Source: Branchiostoma floridae
Lineage: Eukaryota; Chordata; Leptocardii; Amphioxiformes; Branchiostomatidae
DNA: 64,000 bases
Reading direction: 5' to 3'
Assembly: GCF_000003815.2 (NCBI RefSeq)
Contig: NW_023365707.1
Span: 1-64,000 of the forward strand
Shown: positions 13,201 through 28,200 of the stretch, one piece after another
Position numbering within the stretch: position 1 is the first letter of the stretch
How the letters are laid out: every line of letters begins with the position of its first letter
Notes under the pieces: model-generated
What the model was told of the DNA's origin: nothing
Database searches by the model: none
Seen by the model: only the letters and a program-made list of their open reading frames with translations
Program-made: the position numbers and the translations under genes

Positions 13201-16200
13201 TGGTCTTCGATGATGTAAGTACTTATTTATGGCGAAATTAAACTTTAACTAACCAACACTAAAAATGGATTGGGACTTACTCCAAATTTTCTACAAAAAT
13301 AAGAACAATAAATTTATTGACATTTTTGGAAGGATTGACATAAAAGGTGACTATTACCTTTTCAAGATGTCAACCCAGAGACCAGACTATAAGGTTTGAT
13401 CCATTTACACCGGTGGCAAGTTATTTTACTAAATTACGTGTTCAAGGTGTGACTCTCCGCAAACACGGGACCCCAAGCTCCATTTAACATCCAGATTCCA
13501 CAGTCAAACCTGACCAATATGGTCACCATAGACAGGTAGTCTCAATAGACAGGTTTCTGCTAGACCAGTGCTGAGAAAGCATTAATTGGTCAGCTTCAAA
13601 AGTCTGTATATCCCCTTGTTGATCAATAGATCTAGACTTCACGAAACAAAAACCAAGGAGGCAGAAAATTAAAGGCCAAAATCTCAATCATCAGAAACTA
13701 CTTAATATTTGTGATGAAACATAAAAAAAGAAAGTTAATTTGCAAGTTCATGCCTGTAGGCTAATTGCAAGTATGGCACAAACAAGATAGGGGCTATGCA
13801 TGTTAACAATGAAGTGTGATGAATATCATTATACAAAGAGACTACTGGAATACTAGTGTTGACTACATGACTGTATATCTAGATAGGTTGGGTTTGACTT
13901 CTTTTTTGGAAGCAGAGAACTGACAAAGAGTCCCCCCATGAACCATATGTGATCAAGACCTATTTTCAAGATTTCTTAACTTATTCCTGACGATTTGTCT
14001 TCAGGATCGAGACGGGAAGGTTTCCCGTAAGGAGCTGCGTAAGATCATCGAGAGTTTCACTTTCCGCATGACAGACGAGCAGTTTAAGGAACTGATGATC
14101 ATCTTAGACCCTCTGCACGAAGGATTCATCAGCTACAAGAAGTTCCTGGACCTCTTTGAGCCGCAGGAGAAAGTGGTAAGGAAGAACTTTCACTTTTTTA
14201 GCATCTCACATGGTCAAGTTAAAGCTACCTTGCTTTTGAACAGGAAGGTAATATTCTGACTTCCTGCACTTCCATGTCCCACCAGTAGGAGGCGCACAAG
14301 TTCTTTGGCCATAAGTAAACTTTTTTTTTTAATTGGATCAAAACTTACAAAAAAGCTTTGCAGTTCTGTACCAAGAAAGTACCAAGGAAAGCTTCCAGGG
14401 GGCAAAGAATCTAGTCATTCTTTCATCCTGGCCTAAGACCTCAATACACACCAAATTTCATGACAATCTAATCAGAAAAACTTGTTTCTTTCTTAGTTCT
14501 TCTCAAGAGAATACAAAGCCATTCAGACAAACCTACATACAAATGCTGATGCAACTTAATAATTAGCTGCCAGGGGCCAAAATCAAATTATCTTTCTATT
14601 AGGGCATAACTGCCAAATTCTATGACAACAATCTGATTTGACAAACTTGCTTCTCGACAACCACATACAGACAGGTCCCCTACACACTGTAGTTACTTGA
14701 TACAGCTCTTATCTCCTGCACTTCCATGCCCCACCACAAGGAGGCGCACAAGTTGCTGTTCTCCACGCACAAGTAAACTGGGATCAAAAGAACATGAGAT
14801 AAAAAAAGTTCTCCTGCAGTACCAAAGAAAGCTGCCAGTTGGCCCAAAAATTAACAAACCAGTTACACCAAATTTCGTGACGATCTGATTTGACAAATTT
14901 TCCTCTTCATGAGTTTTTCATCCTGCAAAACTACAGACACCACAACAAATCCTGATGTGACATTATTTTCATTAACTTTTATCTGCACTTCCCTGCCCGA
15001 CCGCTAGGAGGCGCACAAGTGGCTGTTCTCCACGCACAAGTACAACGCGCAGCAGCCGCCCGCCATCTTGGCGTGGGACACCGTTGAGGACATCCTTCGC
15101 GAGAAACTCACTGAGAACTGGAATGCGATGCTGGGGATGTACCAGTCGTTTGACCCGGACGCCACGGGAACGATCACGCGGAGGGAGCTGCGGAGGATAC
15201 TCGATACCTTCGGCCTGCCCGTGTCTGACGAACACTTCGAGAAGTGAGTTGAAATATATCTTCAATTTTCATTTATTCATTCTTTGTATCAGGCCTAGGG
15301 CCCATATTGAATAAATTAGTAACAACAGACAATGTCAGACATTAAGTTAATACTAGTATCACAACAGGTAGTGTAAAAATGAGCAGGCGGAAGGACCAGT
15401 TGAAAATAGTCAAAATGTGGGGTGTTGAACTAATTCAACCATGATCAAGGTTTTAGATTTGGAATGACACTAGGAACTTGCAAGAGTTCTTCTAGGCTTT
15501 TTTTTTTCAAATGTCTTGCCATTAGTCTTGCCAAGCTGACCTCTGACCTTGATACAATGGGTTTGCTTAATGATATTAAATGAATACATGTTTCCTTTGA
15601 TTAGTAGAATGTTGAGGGGCTGCCAAGACAATGTTCACGGAAACATTTCCTTTGATAAAAAAAAACTTCCTAGGCTGCCAAATCTGACCTTAATACAACA
15701 CATACAACTTGTATGCCTAGTTGGTATTACATATTGTTTCCATTACATTTGATTTTCATTCATCCTTTCCAGGATGTGGCACGGTTGTCAAGAGAACGTT
15801 CACGGGAATATCGCGTTCGGAGAGTTCCTGGCCAAGCTGGGCGTCGATGCGAAGCCCGGGGACCTGCAGGGTTTGAGTACCCAGGTGCACGAAGAGAGTT
15901 ACGCACGGGAGGAACGCAGGAGGAGCGATCAGAACCTCAGGTGAGGAGATAAGGTGTCTTAGGATAGACTTGCTCCTTCTAAGCTTGATTCTATGAGATG
16001 ATTGGTGTGAGGACAAGGCCTTCTTGTCTGTAGGGAGGAGTTACTAACGTGTGTTAGAATTAGATTTTGCGCCTTAAAAGCAATTTTAAGTTTAAGAGTG
16101 TCAGGGCCTAGTGACCTGTCAGACAGTTTTATGTGATCAGGACCTAGAATTGAAATAAGAAGTGTATATTTTTACACATGTAGGGAGAAAGCCTACACCA

Positions 16201-19200
16201 CAGTTTCTGAATGAGAAGAATCTGACAAGTACTATATGTTGAAGTGTGATTTTTTCCTTGAGCAAAAACAAAAATTGAGATTAAAGTCAGACTTGCTGTA
16301 ACATTTGAAATTTGTAGATTCTTAAACATCTTAAACACTAATCTAGATACAAAAGTACTACAGGTTCTGTGTGTCAACTTTGGAGCATTCATAATGAGGA
16401 TTGATTGATTAATTAATCAATGAAACTCGTTACAGAATTAACGACATAGAGAAGAACGCGGCAAGGAGAACGTCTAAGATGACGGCAGACGAGGTGATTC
16501 TGAAGCTGCAGGACCAGATGTCTCAGAAGGACGTCCAGATCCGCAAGACGTTCCTCCGCTACAACAAGACTGGCAAGGGAAGGGTCTCCAAGAAAGACTT
16601 CAAACATGTGAGTTTCTTAGATATTATAAAGATTTTTGTATGCTATTGCTTGTTTCCCTTTATTCGCAGGGTGAACTAGTATCATATCCAATAAGGCATA
16701 TAGCATATAAACTCATGACTGCAAGCTTTCAATATATCAATCCTCTGATATACCTCTAGTTGAAATGACCCAAAACTTAAAAGTCATTATTGCTTAAACC
16801 CAGCATCGCATTCCAAATGTGGTTTCAGACTTCATGATGAAGAGATTCCTACATGCACTTCTACCTTTAGTAGATAACATTGTCTTGGAAACAACAAATT
16901 AGCTTTAAGTTACTTATCAGAACCTGATATAGAAATGATAATTGTGTTTATTTCCCAGATCCTGGAGGATAACGGCATGTTCATGGACACCAGCCAGTTC
17001 AACAGCCTCTGCAACAGACTCGGCTTCTTCAACGGGTTCCTACAGTACACAGACTTCATCGCTGCTTTCGAGGACAGAAGGTGAGTGTCGTGACTTGAAC
17101 TAGAAACTATTGTGACTGCTGTGTAACATGTATGGATCAATTTTGGGCCTGGACAGGTGTATACATGTGCATACCCCATGGAAAAAGTGGCTACTGGTTA
17201 GAACTGGTCTGAACTATGTAAAATTGGACTGAACTCTTTCGGTATGGCTAATGCAGGGAGAGTGTGTTGGGTTCTTCTACATTCAGAGGTTTTATGCCTC
17301 GGAGGCTTAGTATGAAACATGGCAAGCCAAGAAACAAACTTTTTCTTATAATCTGCAAAACTTTCCCAAGATTTTATCACCTTACCGACCAACAAAAATC
17401 AATCTTCTTGCTTAAGTCGTCCAACCCCTTTATATGATGAAAATGTTCGACAATTCATCTCCCACTGCATGCGGAAAAGAAGTCAAACCCATCAAATAGC
17501 TTAAGTTTAACTAGATTTAGATTAGACGTTATTCCCTTTTGATTTATCTATGAATACCATTTTCTTACTTTGTTAAGTATGAGTATGTATACCACTACTA
17601 CTTTGTTTGCAATTAGCCCTCGGGCATGAACTTGCAATAAAGATTATCATTATAAAGCACCCTTATGCACTGGTCATACCAAAATTTATCCACTACAAAA
17701 AGATAAAAACATTGTATGGATGTTGCAATCAATATCTTTGATGTAATTTTAACCAGAAATCACTATGGCCATTCATTGTGTTTGGAGCATGAATATTCTA
17801 TGCCTATGGACAGCAAAACGTGGTTGCTGGTTCAGGGAAAGACGGTTGTCATAGGGTCTAAAATATGCAAAATTGGACTGGACTGTTTTAAGTGGCTTAA
17901 GCCTGGAGGTGGTTGCCTTCATTATGTTCAACTGTTACAGTACTCTTACACAAGTTATGACCAGCACAGCCTTTCACTTATAGCAAGGACAGGCAGAACT
18001 CAAAATGTTGCAGAAGTTTAAGTGGTGGTTGTATTATGTAAGAACCTGATATATTTTCTCATCATTCACGATTTCACAGACATGGCGGTCCGGCGTCCGA
18101 CATAATGCGTTCTGGTAACCACCGCGTGAACAGCACCAACGTGCGGTACATGTCTGCTGAGGAGGTGGAGGAACAGCTCAGGACTAAACTTAGGGAGGGA
18201 TTCAACGTAAGTAGATTCCGCCTCATCCTATTCTTTCTTAATCTTAGAACAATATATACTGTATACTGTAAATGCCTTTTAAGTTTACTAGTAGTATCTT
18301 GTGAGCTTATACTGCTGTATGGGTCTCAGACATGGGTAGGCAGCAGACGGCTTAAGTCTTCACACCACGCTTCCATGTGGCTCTGTCCAGTGGGCTCACC
18401 CGAGTTACAAGGTAGATCATCGCACATTTTGTGGTTTAACTTTGCAGCAAGTAGAAAATGGAGTGTGTGCCGTGGTTCAATTTCTGGTAACTCTGCACAT
18501 TCTGTATACAAGAATACTATTAGAGACTCTGTGGAGAAGCACTTACTGCAAAAACCCACAAAGATATTAAAACCATAGCAAAAATTTCAACGAGCTACAG
18601 ATTATAATAAGGTCTAAGATTTCAAATTGTAGTCTCTATCACCAGATCAAGAGCCAAGTATAACTTTCCAGGTTTTCTCAGACTTCATTCAGCTTTGTGT
18701 TGAAACATTTCATCTGCTATGTTTGTCTCAGGACCTCCAAGAAACCTTCCTTAAGATGGACGAGACAAAGTCCCAGAGCATCACTCGGAACGACTTCCGC
18801 AAACTGCTGGACTCCTTCATGTTCATCATGACTGATGAGGAGTTCAACAGGTGAGAGGGGGGAGGAGGATCAGTGAAAAAAATGAATGGATGAATGTGTG
18901 AATGAATGGGTAATGGATGGATAGATGAATGGATGAATATGTGGATGAATGAATAGATGAGTGAATTAATTAATTAAATAATTGATACAGAAATGAATGA
19001 ATGAATGATTGGATAAATGTGTGAATAAATGAATAGATGGGTGACTGAATAGATAAATGAATTAATGAATTAATCAATTAATTAATTAATACAGAAATGA
19101 ATGAATGAATGGATGGATGGATGAATGAAATTATATGTCATCGTAATGATTGTGGTTAATATGGGAAGGGTTGCTTTTAAATTTAATGTCTAAAGACCAT

Positions 19201-22200
19201 ATAGAGTAACTGTCAGATGAACAACATGAGTTTCGACTCTAAGGTTCTTGGTCTTTACTCCCAGGTTGATGGCCCGTCTCCAGATCGGTAAGAAGTCCAA
19301 GATGACGTTCCAAGACTTCCTGGCCAAGTTCCAGGAGACGGAAGGACCGGAGAGCCACCCCTGGCTAAACTCTACTCACACGTAAGAGCTGCATAATTAC
19401 CGTTATTGTTATTTGATGCTATTGTGGTCAGACTCTGTATAGTGTAAGCACAGTGTATTCAGTATCACCCAAGCTACAGTGCTGACCCGCGGCCGCGGGA
19501 GAGCTGGGACGAAGGGTGATACAGAATACAATGTGTTGTATTCTTTTCAGTCAGACAATGTACCTGCAACAGAAACACACAATTCAACGCAAAATGTGCC
19601 AGCAGTTGAGAACTAAAATTCTAGTAACTATACATTTTGCATTATGGCACTAAGTTACAAGATTGGTACTTATATTACATAGGGGTGTGTTAATAAGCAT
19701 TGTCATGATGCACCACGTTTTTAAAGTCATAAGATACAGAATTCAAATCTACCAAGTGCAAGGTGAACAATCTAGCCCACTGCATTTGAGTTTGCGGTAT
19801 CAATAAAAGTTGCACTGCCTGTTGTTTTGGCAGGTGGAACCGACCAAACGACCCAGCAGAGATGGCGTGTGATCAGGTACACGAGATCCTCAAAGCCAAG
19901 GCTGAGAACGCCTGGACTGACATTGCCAAGGTAACCGCTTTGGTGACCACTTAGGCCACACAGGTTTAAAGTGTTGGTTCTCATGTTTAAAGAATTAAAA
20001 TACTGAAATTGCCTTAGTTTGTGTCTTATGGTTTTCCTTATCTTATCCTTTTAGTAGTTTGACCAAAACAATACTGTCTATTGGAATCCTACAAGATATG
20101 TACCTTACTATCAACTTATACTAACTAAAAGACAGTTCTTTGTTTAAGATGTCTTAAGTATTTCCTTATCCTCCCACAGGCCTTTAAGCAGTTTGACCGA
20201 GACGGAAACGGCATCATCACCAAGAAAGAGCTGCGGAACGTGCTGTTCAGGTTCACCCTGCCGCTCAAGAGCTCAGAGTTCAACAAACTCTGGGCAAGGT
20301 GGGTTTGTTTGTTTATTTATTTGGCATATTTACTAATTTAGCTACTCCAAATTTTCTTCAAGCAATGACTGTAAGGTACACAGCTCCAAATTTTTGATGG
20401 CTGACAGTCCATCTTGACCTAGTCTCGATCTCGCAAGAGAGCAAGAGAGCACGAGACTAGGTCTGGCTTGCGTAGATCATTTGCTTGAAGAAAATTTGGA
20501 GTACTGTATTCATCCGTGACTGATGAACCTCTTCAACGATATTGCAGGGATAAACAAGTCCACTAGCCCTATTGTCCCGGGCAAGTGAAAGTGCTGTTCG
20601 GGCAAGTGCATGTCCTACCCCACTTGCCCGATCGGGCAAGTAAGATTTTTCCATTGATTTTAGTGCAATTTTGATGTACTTGTTACTTTTTCATCATCAT
20701 CGTTCGGCTGCAGCGCTGCATCGTTCGGCTGTTACTTTTTACAGTCATGACATCAAGCAATGGACCGATCCCAAAACCCCGCCCCCTGTTCGATCATGGT
20801 TCTATTTCGAACACCTCCGTCAAAACAGCCATTTTATCCCACTGGGGCTGTTTTTGACGGAGGTGTTCGAAATAGAATAGGGGGTTCTATTTGTTCGATA
20901 TGGCATTCGACAGGATCGGTCCATTGTCTACAGAGAATTCCATTGCTGGGAGTGAAAATGCATAAACTAGTAACAGTGACATTTGAATTTTGGGCTAGTG
21001 AAAAATTGGTTCGGGCAAGTACATTTTTTATGTGCTTGCCCGATAGGACAAGTGGATTTTAGAAAACTTGTTCAACCCTGTATTGGCATATTTAGTACCA
21101 CCATTTGGCATACCGCACCAGTTTTGTATACAGGAAGTACAAACTGTGTAAGACCAGACTGACAGGTTTGATTAGCACCAAGATAGACCACTACAACTGT
21201 TTTCAACAAGTGTGTTGGGTTCTTTACTGTGTCTGAGATAGGAGCTTTACTCCAACATGGGTCCTCTGACTTTACATCCCTCCCCATAGGATGTACTAAC
21301 CATGCAGGACTAGGTAGTTATTTACCCCAAAAAATGACTTAAGTGAAGATATGGGTTATTATGCCTTTCTGAAATGCACAGCATTCAGTCCTTTCTTTTG
21401 AAAATTTTCTTTAATTTTTTTCTTTATTAAAATTCTTCACAACTATACAAATAACCCTCCCCCTATACACTTCAAGAAAACATAATATATAGGATGATCA
21501 AAGAATGATGTTACCATAGCGGGAGGTAAATATATGACATTGTGTATTAGCTGGCAAATTTTGACTTCTATTCAATAATCAATAATCTTTTATCCCCCCT
21601 GGTATGACATAGACCAGAATGAAAATCAAATTAGGACAACTATAAATTAAAAGCATTTTCATTTACATTTGTTACATCACCACAGAATACATGTAAGAAC
21701 TTGAGATGGAAATAGAGCTAGCCAGGCAAATATTGACTTTAAAAAGTTTTTATTATTAATTGCAATAATCAATCATCTTTCATCCCCAGATACGATGTAG
21801 ACCAGAAGGGTTACCTGACTCACGGAGAGTTCGTAGAGGTTCTTGGGTTGACCTTTGCCCCCAGCGACATGCACGGCACGAGTCGGCGCATCGTGGACGA
21901 CAGCCAGGCCTTCCTGGACCAGCATCACCAGGGGCAGCAGGCGCGGCACCAGCAGATCGCAGCCAATCAGATGAAGGCGGCGGGTCACATGACTGCAGCG
22001 GAGGTGGAACAACAGCTCAAGTGAGTTTTTTTATTCCGTATCAGATTTGATTATGATTTGATTTTGAAGTTTATTTCACACAAAGATAAGAAAGCTGAGC
22101 CACCCCTTTTCAATATCAACCTGTGCATGGATTAAGTTCAGGACTTTTTTTGATCATGTATACCTTGGGCGAAATGACTTTCCTGGGCGTAATGTCCCAC

Positions 22201-25200
22201 AAGGGGTACCCAGTATTGAATAGATGTAGACTGACGTAGATATCAGATGTGTAATAATTTCTATTTCACTTTACTTGGCCAGAAAACAATAATTTATTAT
22301 AACACAAGAAGCAGTCACACATCTCCTTATCATTAAGTATTCACATTGATCAATTACATGTACAGGAAGTATTTGGCCTCAAAACTGCATTTCTTGGATT
22401 TCAAATTTTGATGTTTTAAATTGTAAACCTCTTCTGCATAAAGTAGCAGAAAGCATTAAAAATTTGACAGCGCAAATACCATACCTAAACCCAGTTTATG
22501 AGCAATGACCAATAACAGTTCCTGCTTACAATGACTGACAAAAAGAAATGCTATCAGATAATATTTACTTTCAAACTAGCAATTGGCAGTTGTGAAGCAA
22601 AAGGTTGAAAAGTTGACCAAACACAGCAAGATGTCCCACATCAGACACTGACATATGACAAATCCCTGACAAGCGACATTGAACAGTTGATAAAACTATG
22701 ACTGTCAAAGTTTGACAAAACTGCACAAAATCTCTTCCAAGCCGAAGCAATTTTTAACCTTTGACCAACCCAGCATGCACTACAGGGTCAATGCGCGGAA
22801 GGCTCTTGAGACGTACTACTTTCGTGAGGAGACCCCCGACGAATACGCTCGCGAGGCCCTTTTCGCAGGCGGAGTGATTCCGGACGTGGTGAAGAAAAAA
22901 GTGTTTGCGACGCGCGAAGACTTTCCCCGCAAACCAAACAACGACACGAAGACCAGAGATGCGTTGATGGGGAATGGCGTGATCCCGGACCGCTCGCCGT
23001 ATGCAAGTTACGCAACGAGTGATGGCGGGATCCTGCCCAGTCAACGCTCCAACGACAGACATGTTCACTTCAAGTTTTCAAACGGGGACTGTCCTAGCTA
23101 TGAGGAAAAGTACAACAATGCTCTGTCACAAGCTCCGTCCTTTGCAAAGAAACCATCAGATGAGAAAAGAGCTTTTTGGAAGGCAGGACATGCAAGAACG
23201 GAGGGAAGGAATGACGAGAGAAGGGAGAGGAAAGTGACATTTGCCGACAAAGTCTCCGAGAAGAAGAAAGTGAAACAGATTCTCCTAGGCAACGGAGTCA
23301 TTCCAGATGCCGAAAGTGAAAGTGCTGGACATGTGAGTGAAAGTTACATCATGCCAAGACACGACAGAAGGATGGCTTTCCAAGAAGACCGCTCTAACCG
23401 CAAACAAAGATTCCTTGACGCCGGGCTGATTTTCGACGGCAACCCAAATTCACCAGATCATCTCTCAAAGGCGTCACACAATAATGCACGTCTTCCGATG
23501 AACATCTTAAATAAACACAACTCCTCTCATCCTTACAGAGACGACCAATCTGACAGACAAACTTATCGACCCGACATGGACAGAACGACTCACTCCTTAA
23601 ATCTTAAGAACAACTTCCCAAACTCTTACGACAAAGCAAAACCAACTGAACAAGCTGAAGACGACTTGAACAAGCATATCCGGTTACGTCTTCTAGCAAA
23701 CGGTATCATTCCCGAGACCTACATGTACAAGAATAATAAGACCAAGAACTCCTTAAACGAACAGCCGTATTCCAAGAAGGTGTTCTTGGAGCGCGGCCTT
23801 ATCCCCGACCCTGACATGAGACGTCTTAAGACGACAGACGTGACGGAAGGACGGTCCTTAGAGTCTCGACAGTTTCTTGAGAAGTTTGCTGAGATGCCGA
23901 GCACCCCTGACTACTACAGGTTTGACAGGGACAGGGAGTAGAGGGTGTGAAAGGGGTTCTAGAATTCCAGCTTCAATGAAAATCTACCACAAATTTTTAA
24001 CTGTACATTTATTTCTACTCATTGCAGCTACTTTTGAAACAGTTGGACATCTGGTTATGTATAATTCGTGGCACATGATTGTACACCAGCCCTGAACTTA
24101 AAATCCCCATGTCTTTTGGAATGGGAGAATTCATTAACACTTCAATTCTACATTCTGACCATTTCTTAGCCAGTCGTATTATAGCTCCTGAGTCTCTTCT
24201 GTCTTTTGCGGAGAGGAGAGAATGAGGAGAGCCTGGATACCAGGCTGACCATTTCTGTGCCAGCTGGATTTACTTAACACCCCTTACACAGCCTTATTCT
24301 AGTGGAAAGCATCTGCCAATGCAATATAATGATCACTGGAGAATTTAAAAAAAAAGGTTTCATGGATAACACAAAGGTCATCTAAACACAGTCTAATTTC
24401 GACAACACTACTTGTAATTTACATACAGCCCATTCATACTGTGACCGTTGTCATGGTGATGATTTGGTTTGCCCCCTGTATTACCTCAGACTTGATATTT
24501 TCCGAGCATGCTCCATTATGGACCCTAAATATTATGCAGTCTCGTACAATACTTATATTTTGTCTAGTGGATCAGACAACAGTGACAGTACACTACATTA
24601 AGTTAGTGACAGATGGCATTGGCAGATGAATTCCAGAGTACGTTAAGTGACAATATGACAATGACGTGACAATTGACAAATCCTGCAAACAAAAAATAAT
24701 GTTTCTCAAGCAAAGCGTTAGTCTAGACCTAGATTTTTTAGAAATACTAGGGAGTACATAGTGCAATTTCTAAAGTTGATGTTTTATTTGTGCCTCTTTT
24801 TTTTGGTGTACATTTAGCCTTGTAACAATTTGTCCAACTTGAGAATTGAAAGGGTCCCCATTGTAAAACTTATTAGATATATAACTGACATTTTAAACAA
24901 ATTGAATGTTCCTTTCAGCATAATCTCCTTGACCAATGCTTCAACAAAACTTATAAGATACAAAACTGCACTCAAGATAGAACACATAATATCTTAACTG
25001 ACATGACTTTAAACCTGTTTCTTGGCAGGGATAAGTTCCGTGAGTATTACCAGGACTTTGACAAGGCGTTCCGTAAGGTGGACTATAACAAAGACGGAAC
25101 GGTCGACATACGGGAGCTGCAGAGGGTCCTCATCGAACACAACTTCTTCCTGGAGGAGGAGCAGTTCTTCGAACTACTGGACAGGTGAGGGTGTTTGAGG

Positions 25201-28200
25201 GTCTGCATGGGGGATAGGTGTGTGTGTTTGAGGGCTTGCATGGGGGGGACAGGTGTGTGTATGTTTGTGGGTCTGCATGGGAGAACAGGTGGGTGTGTAT
25301 GTTTGAGGATCTGAATGGGGGGACAGGTGAGGGTGTATGTTTGAGGATCTGAATGGGGGAACAGGTGAGAGTGTATGTTTGAGGGTCTGCATGGGGGACA
25401 GGTGAGTGTGTATGTTTCAGGGTCTGCATGGGGGATCAGGTGTGTATGTTTGAAGGTCTGCATGGGGGAACATGTGAGGGTGTGTGTTTGAGGGTCTGCA
25501 TGGGGGGACAGGTGAGAGTGTATGTTTCAGGGTCTGCATTGGGGGACAGGTGAGAGTGTATGTTTGAGGGTCTGCATGGGGGGACAGGTGAGAGTGTATG
25601 TTTCAGGGTCTGCATGGGGGGGGACAGGTGAGAGTGTGTTTGAGGGTTTGCATGGGGGAACAGGTGAGTGTGTATGTTTGAGGGCCTGCATGGGGGATCA
25701 GGTGAGAGTGTATGTTTCAGGGTCTGCATTGGGGGACAGGTGAGTGTGTATGTTTGAGGGTCTGCATGGGGGATCAGGTGAGAGTGTATGTTTCAGGGTC
25801 TGCATTGGGGGACAGGTGAGAGTGTATGTTTCAGGGTCTGCATGGGGGACAGGTGAGAGTGTATGTTTCAGGGTCTGCATGGGGGGGGACAGGTGAGGGT
25901 GTGTGTTTGAGGGTCTGCATGGGGGAACATGTGAGTGTGTATGTTTGAGGGTCTGCATGGGGGAACAGGTGAGGGTGTGTGTTTGAGGGTCTGCATGGGG
26001 GGAACTGGCAAAGCCTAATGAGAAACACTGCAAAGCCCTCCTAGATGCACAACCATAATGCAGGATTCGGGCATGGTGGTAAAAGCTGTGAACAGGGAAA
26101 GAACTGGACGTTTATGGTGTTAACACGAGTATAAAGAGCAATATTACTATCCCTGGGGATTTAAAGCCTTGAATCACAGAGTGGGAAACATTTACAAAAA
26201 AGTAATAAGTTTCAAGGTGAGTAGGAACTATATCACTGTTTGATAGATGTTTATTATCAATGATATTATCACTGTCACAGAGGTAAATTCATATTAGGAG
26301 GGCTGGCAGCGTTTAACACTATATCTAGGAAGACCACTGCAAAGCTTAACTTCACTGCAAAACTTAAGGTTAATGTCTCTCTTTTGTGTGATTAACATTT
26401 AGATTAATTGATGAATTGTGCATCCCCCAGACTCGGTTTGTCTCCTGAGAAGGGCAAGCTGTCTTACCCAGACTTCTTGAAGGCCATTGACGACGGAAGA
26501 GCCTCCAAATATGGGCGGCGGCGTTCCCCAGTCAACATCGAGGAGTACGATGGACTCCCCGCGGAAAAGTCACTGGAGAAACTCCGTGAGAAAGTTGCAT
26601 CGAACTTCATCGTGGTCGAGAAGGTGGGTTTATTGTTTGCTTATTGTTTATTTGCACATAAAGAGAAAAAGTCTACTTGTTGCAAGAGGTGAAAGAATAT
26701 GAAGGGGAACCAGAAATCTCCAAGGTTTATCGGGGGCTTCCCATTAATATCGCTTGAGACAACTAAACATTAGATAATAAACTTACACATATATTAAGAA
26801 AATAAGGACACAAATGAAAGAAGAAGGCAACCACTCTGGATGCATTTAAGAAAATGAGAAAAAANNNNNNNNNNNNNNNNNNNNNNNNNNNNNNNNNNNN
26901 NNNNNNNNNNNNNNNNNNNNNNNNNNNNNNNNNNNNNNNNNNNNNNNNNNNNNNNNNNNNNNNNNNNNNNNNNNNNNNNNNNNNNNNNNNNNNNNNNNNN
27001 NNNNNNNNNNNNNNNNNNNNNNNNNNNNNNNNNNNNNNNNNNNNNNNNNNNNNNNNNNNNNNNNNNNNNNNNNNNNNNNNNNNNNNNNNNNNNNNNNNNN
27101 NNNNNNNNNNNNNNNNNNNNNNNNNNNNNNNNNNNNNNNNNNNNNNNNNNNNNNNNNNNNNNNNNNNNNNNNNNNNNNNNNNNNNNNNNNNNNNNNNNNN
27201 NNNNNNNNNNNNNNNNTAAACGTGCTCGAGGTGTAGCTCTCCTCAATGTTGAACACAGAACCTCCTTTTAACATCCTATCTGCTACAGAATGTCCTTAGC
27301 CGAAGTTAAGTACTCATTGTTAGTCAAGTGAGGAAATAGAAATAATGTTCCTGACTCCCAATGACATAACTTTGGGATTCAAACCCAGAACCTTCTGATT
27401 CTAATACAAAAACTATAACCAGAATACAACCCTGCCTTCCAGGTACAAGAGGCTGTGAGCGCTCGCTTCTACGCCTTCGCTCGCTCCTTTGCGGAGGTCG
27501 ACTATGCCAAGATTGGGGTCGTCGCTAAGGAAGACTTCCGAGACATCCTGAACAAGAACGCGATAAGACTGTCGGATGACCAGGTGAGAGTTTTTCTGTC
27601 ATCTTTCTGTGCATCTTTCAAGATAATTGAATATTTTTTTTTTCCTTTGCTTTCTTTCAAGTATAATATATGCAGTTCAATGCCCTTAGAACAACGGCCA
27701 TGTGATACAATGCATTACATTAACGTCTAGGTCCTAAAACATATTATTAAATTTTCCATGCTGACCATGATTTGACCAAATGTGGGAGGTTTTGTTAGTT
27801 ATTAATTTAGTTTGGGAACAGATTATGCCAAAACATTCAAGAAAAAGGTGGATTTCCAATGATTTTAGGTGACACTTAAAGTGCAATAATAATTGTATTC
27901 CAATTTCGACAACAACTCCAGTGTGACGTCTTCCCTACATGACAGCTTACAATAATCTTGAGGACTAAACAAACATGTTTTTCCCCACAGTTTGACCAGT
28001 TATGGGAGTCCATGCCAGTTAACGAGTTCGGAAACGTCGTGTACCGAGAGTTTCTGAAGCAGTTTTCCGTGGAGAGAACGCGACTCCCAGAGGCAGGGCC
28101 CTCCCCTCCACCGACCGCCCTGTCAGAGACCCCCTCTGCCATGGTGTTCGCTCGCAGGCCTGCCACGGCGTCCACCCCCAAGTCGGGCAGAATGGTACCT

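Noticed and set aside
12720-13241. 173-aa ORF containing six copies of AFLVFDD
   Set aside because: Read-through of exon 10 into the intronic 75 bp array; the calcium loop is completed by exon 11, so the array is taken as intron unless transcripts say otherwise.
22754-23068. Minus-strand ORFs opposite the intronic 388-aa ORF
   Set aside because: Shadows; the plus frame is far longer and has repeated motifs.
25083-26033. Minus-strand ORFs rich in [10 protein letters not shown] and HADPQT
   Set aside because: Translations of the G-rich minisatellite after exon 22, not proteins.
26794-27274. ORFs spanning the N run
   Set aside because: Open only because N codons are not stops.
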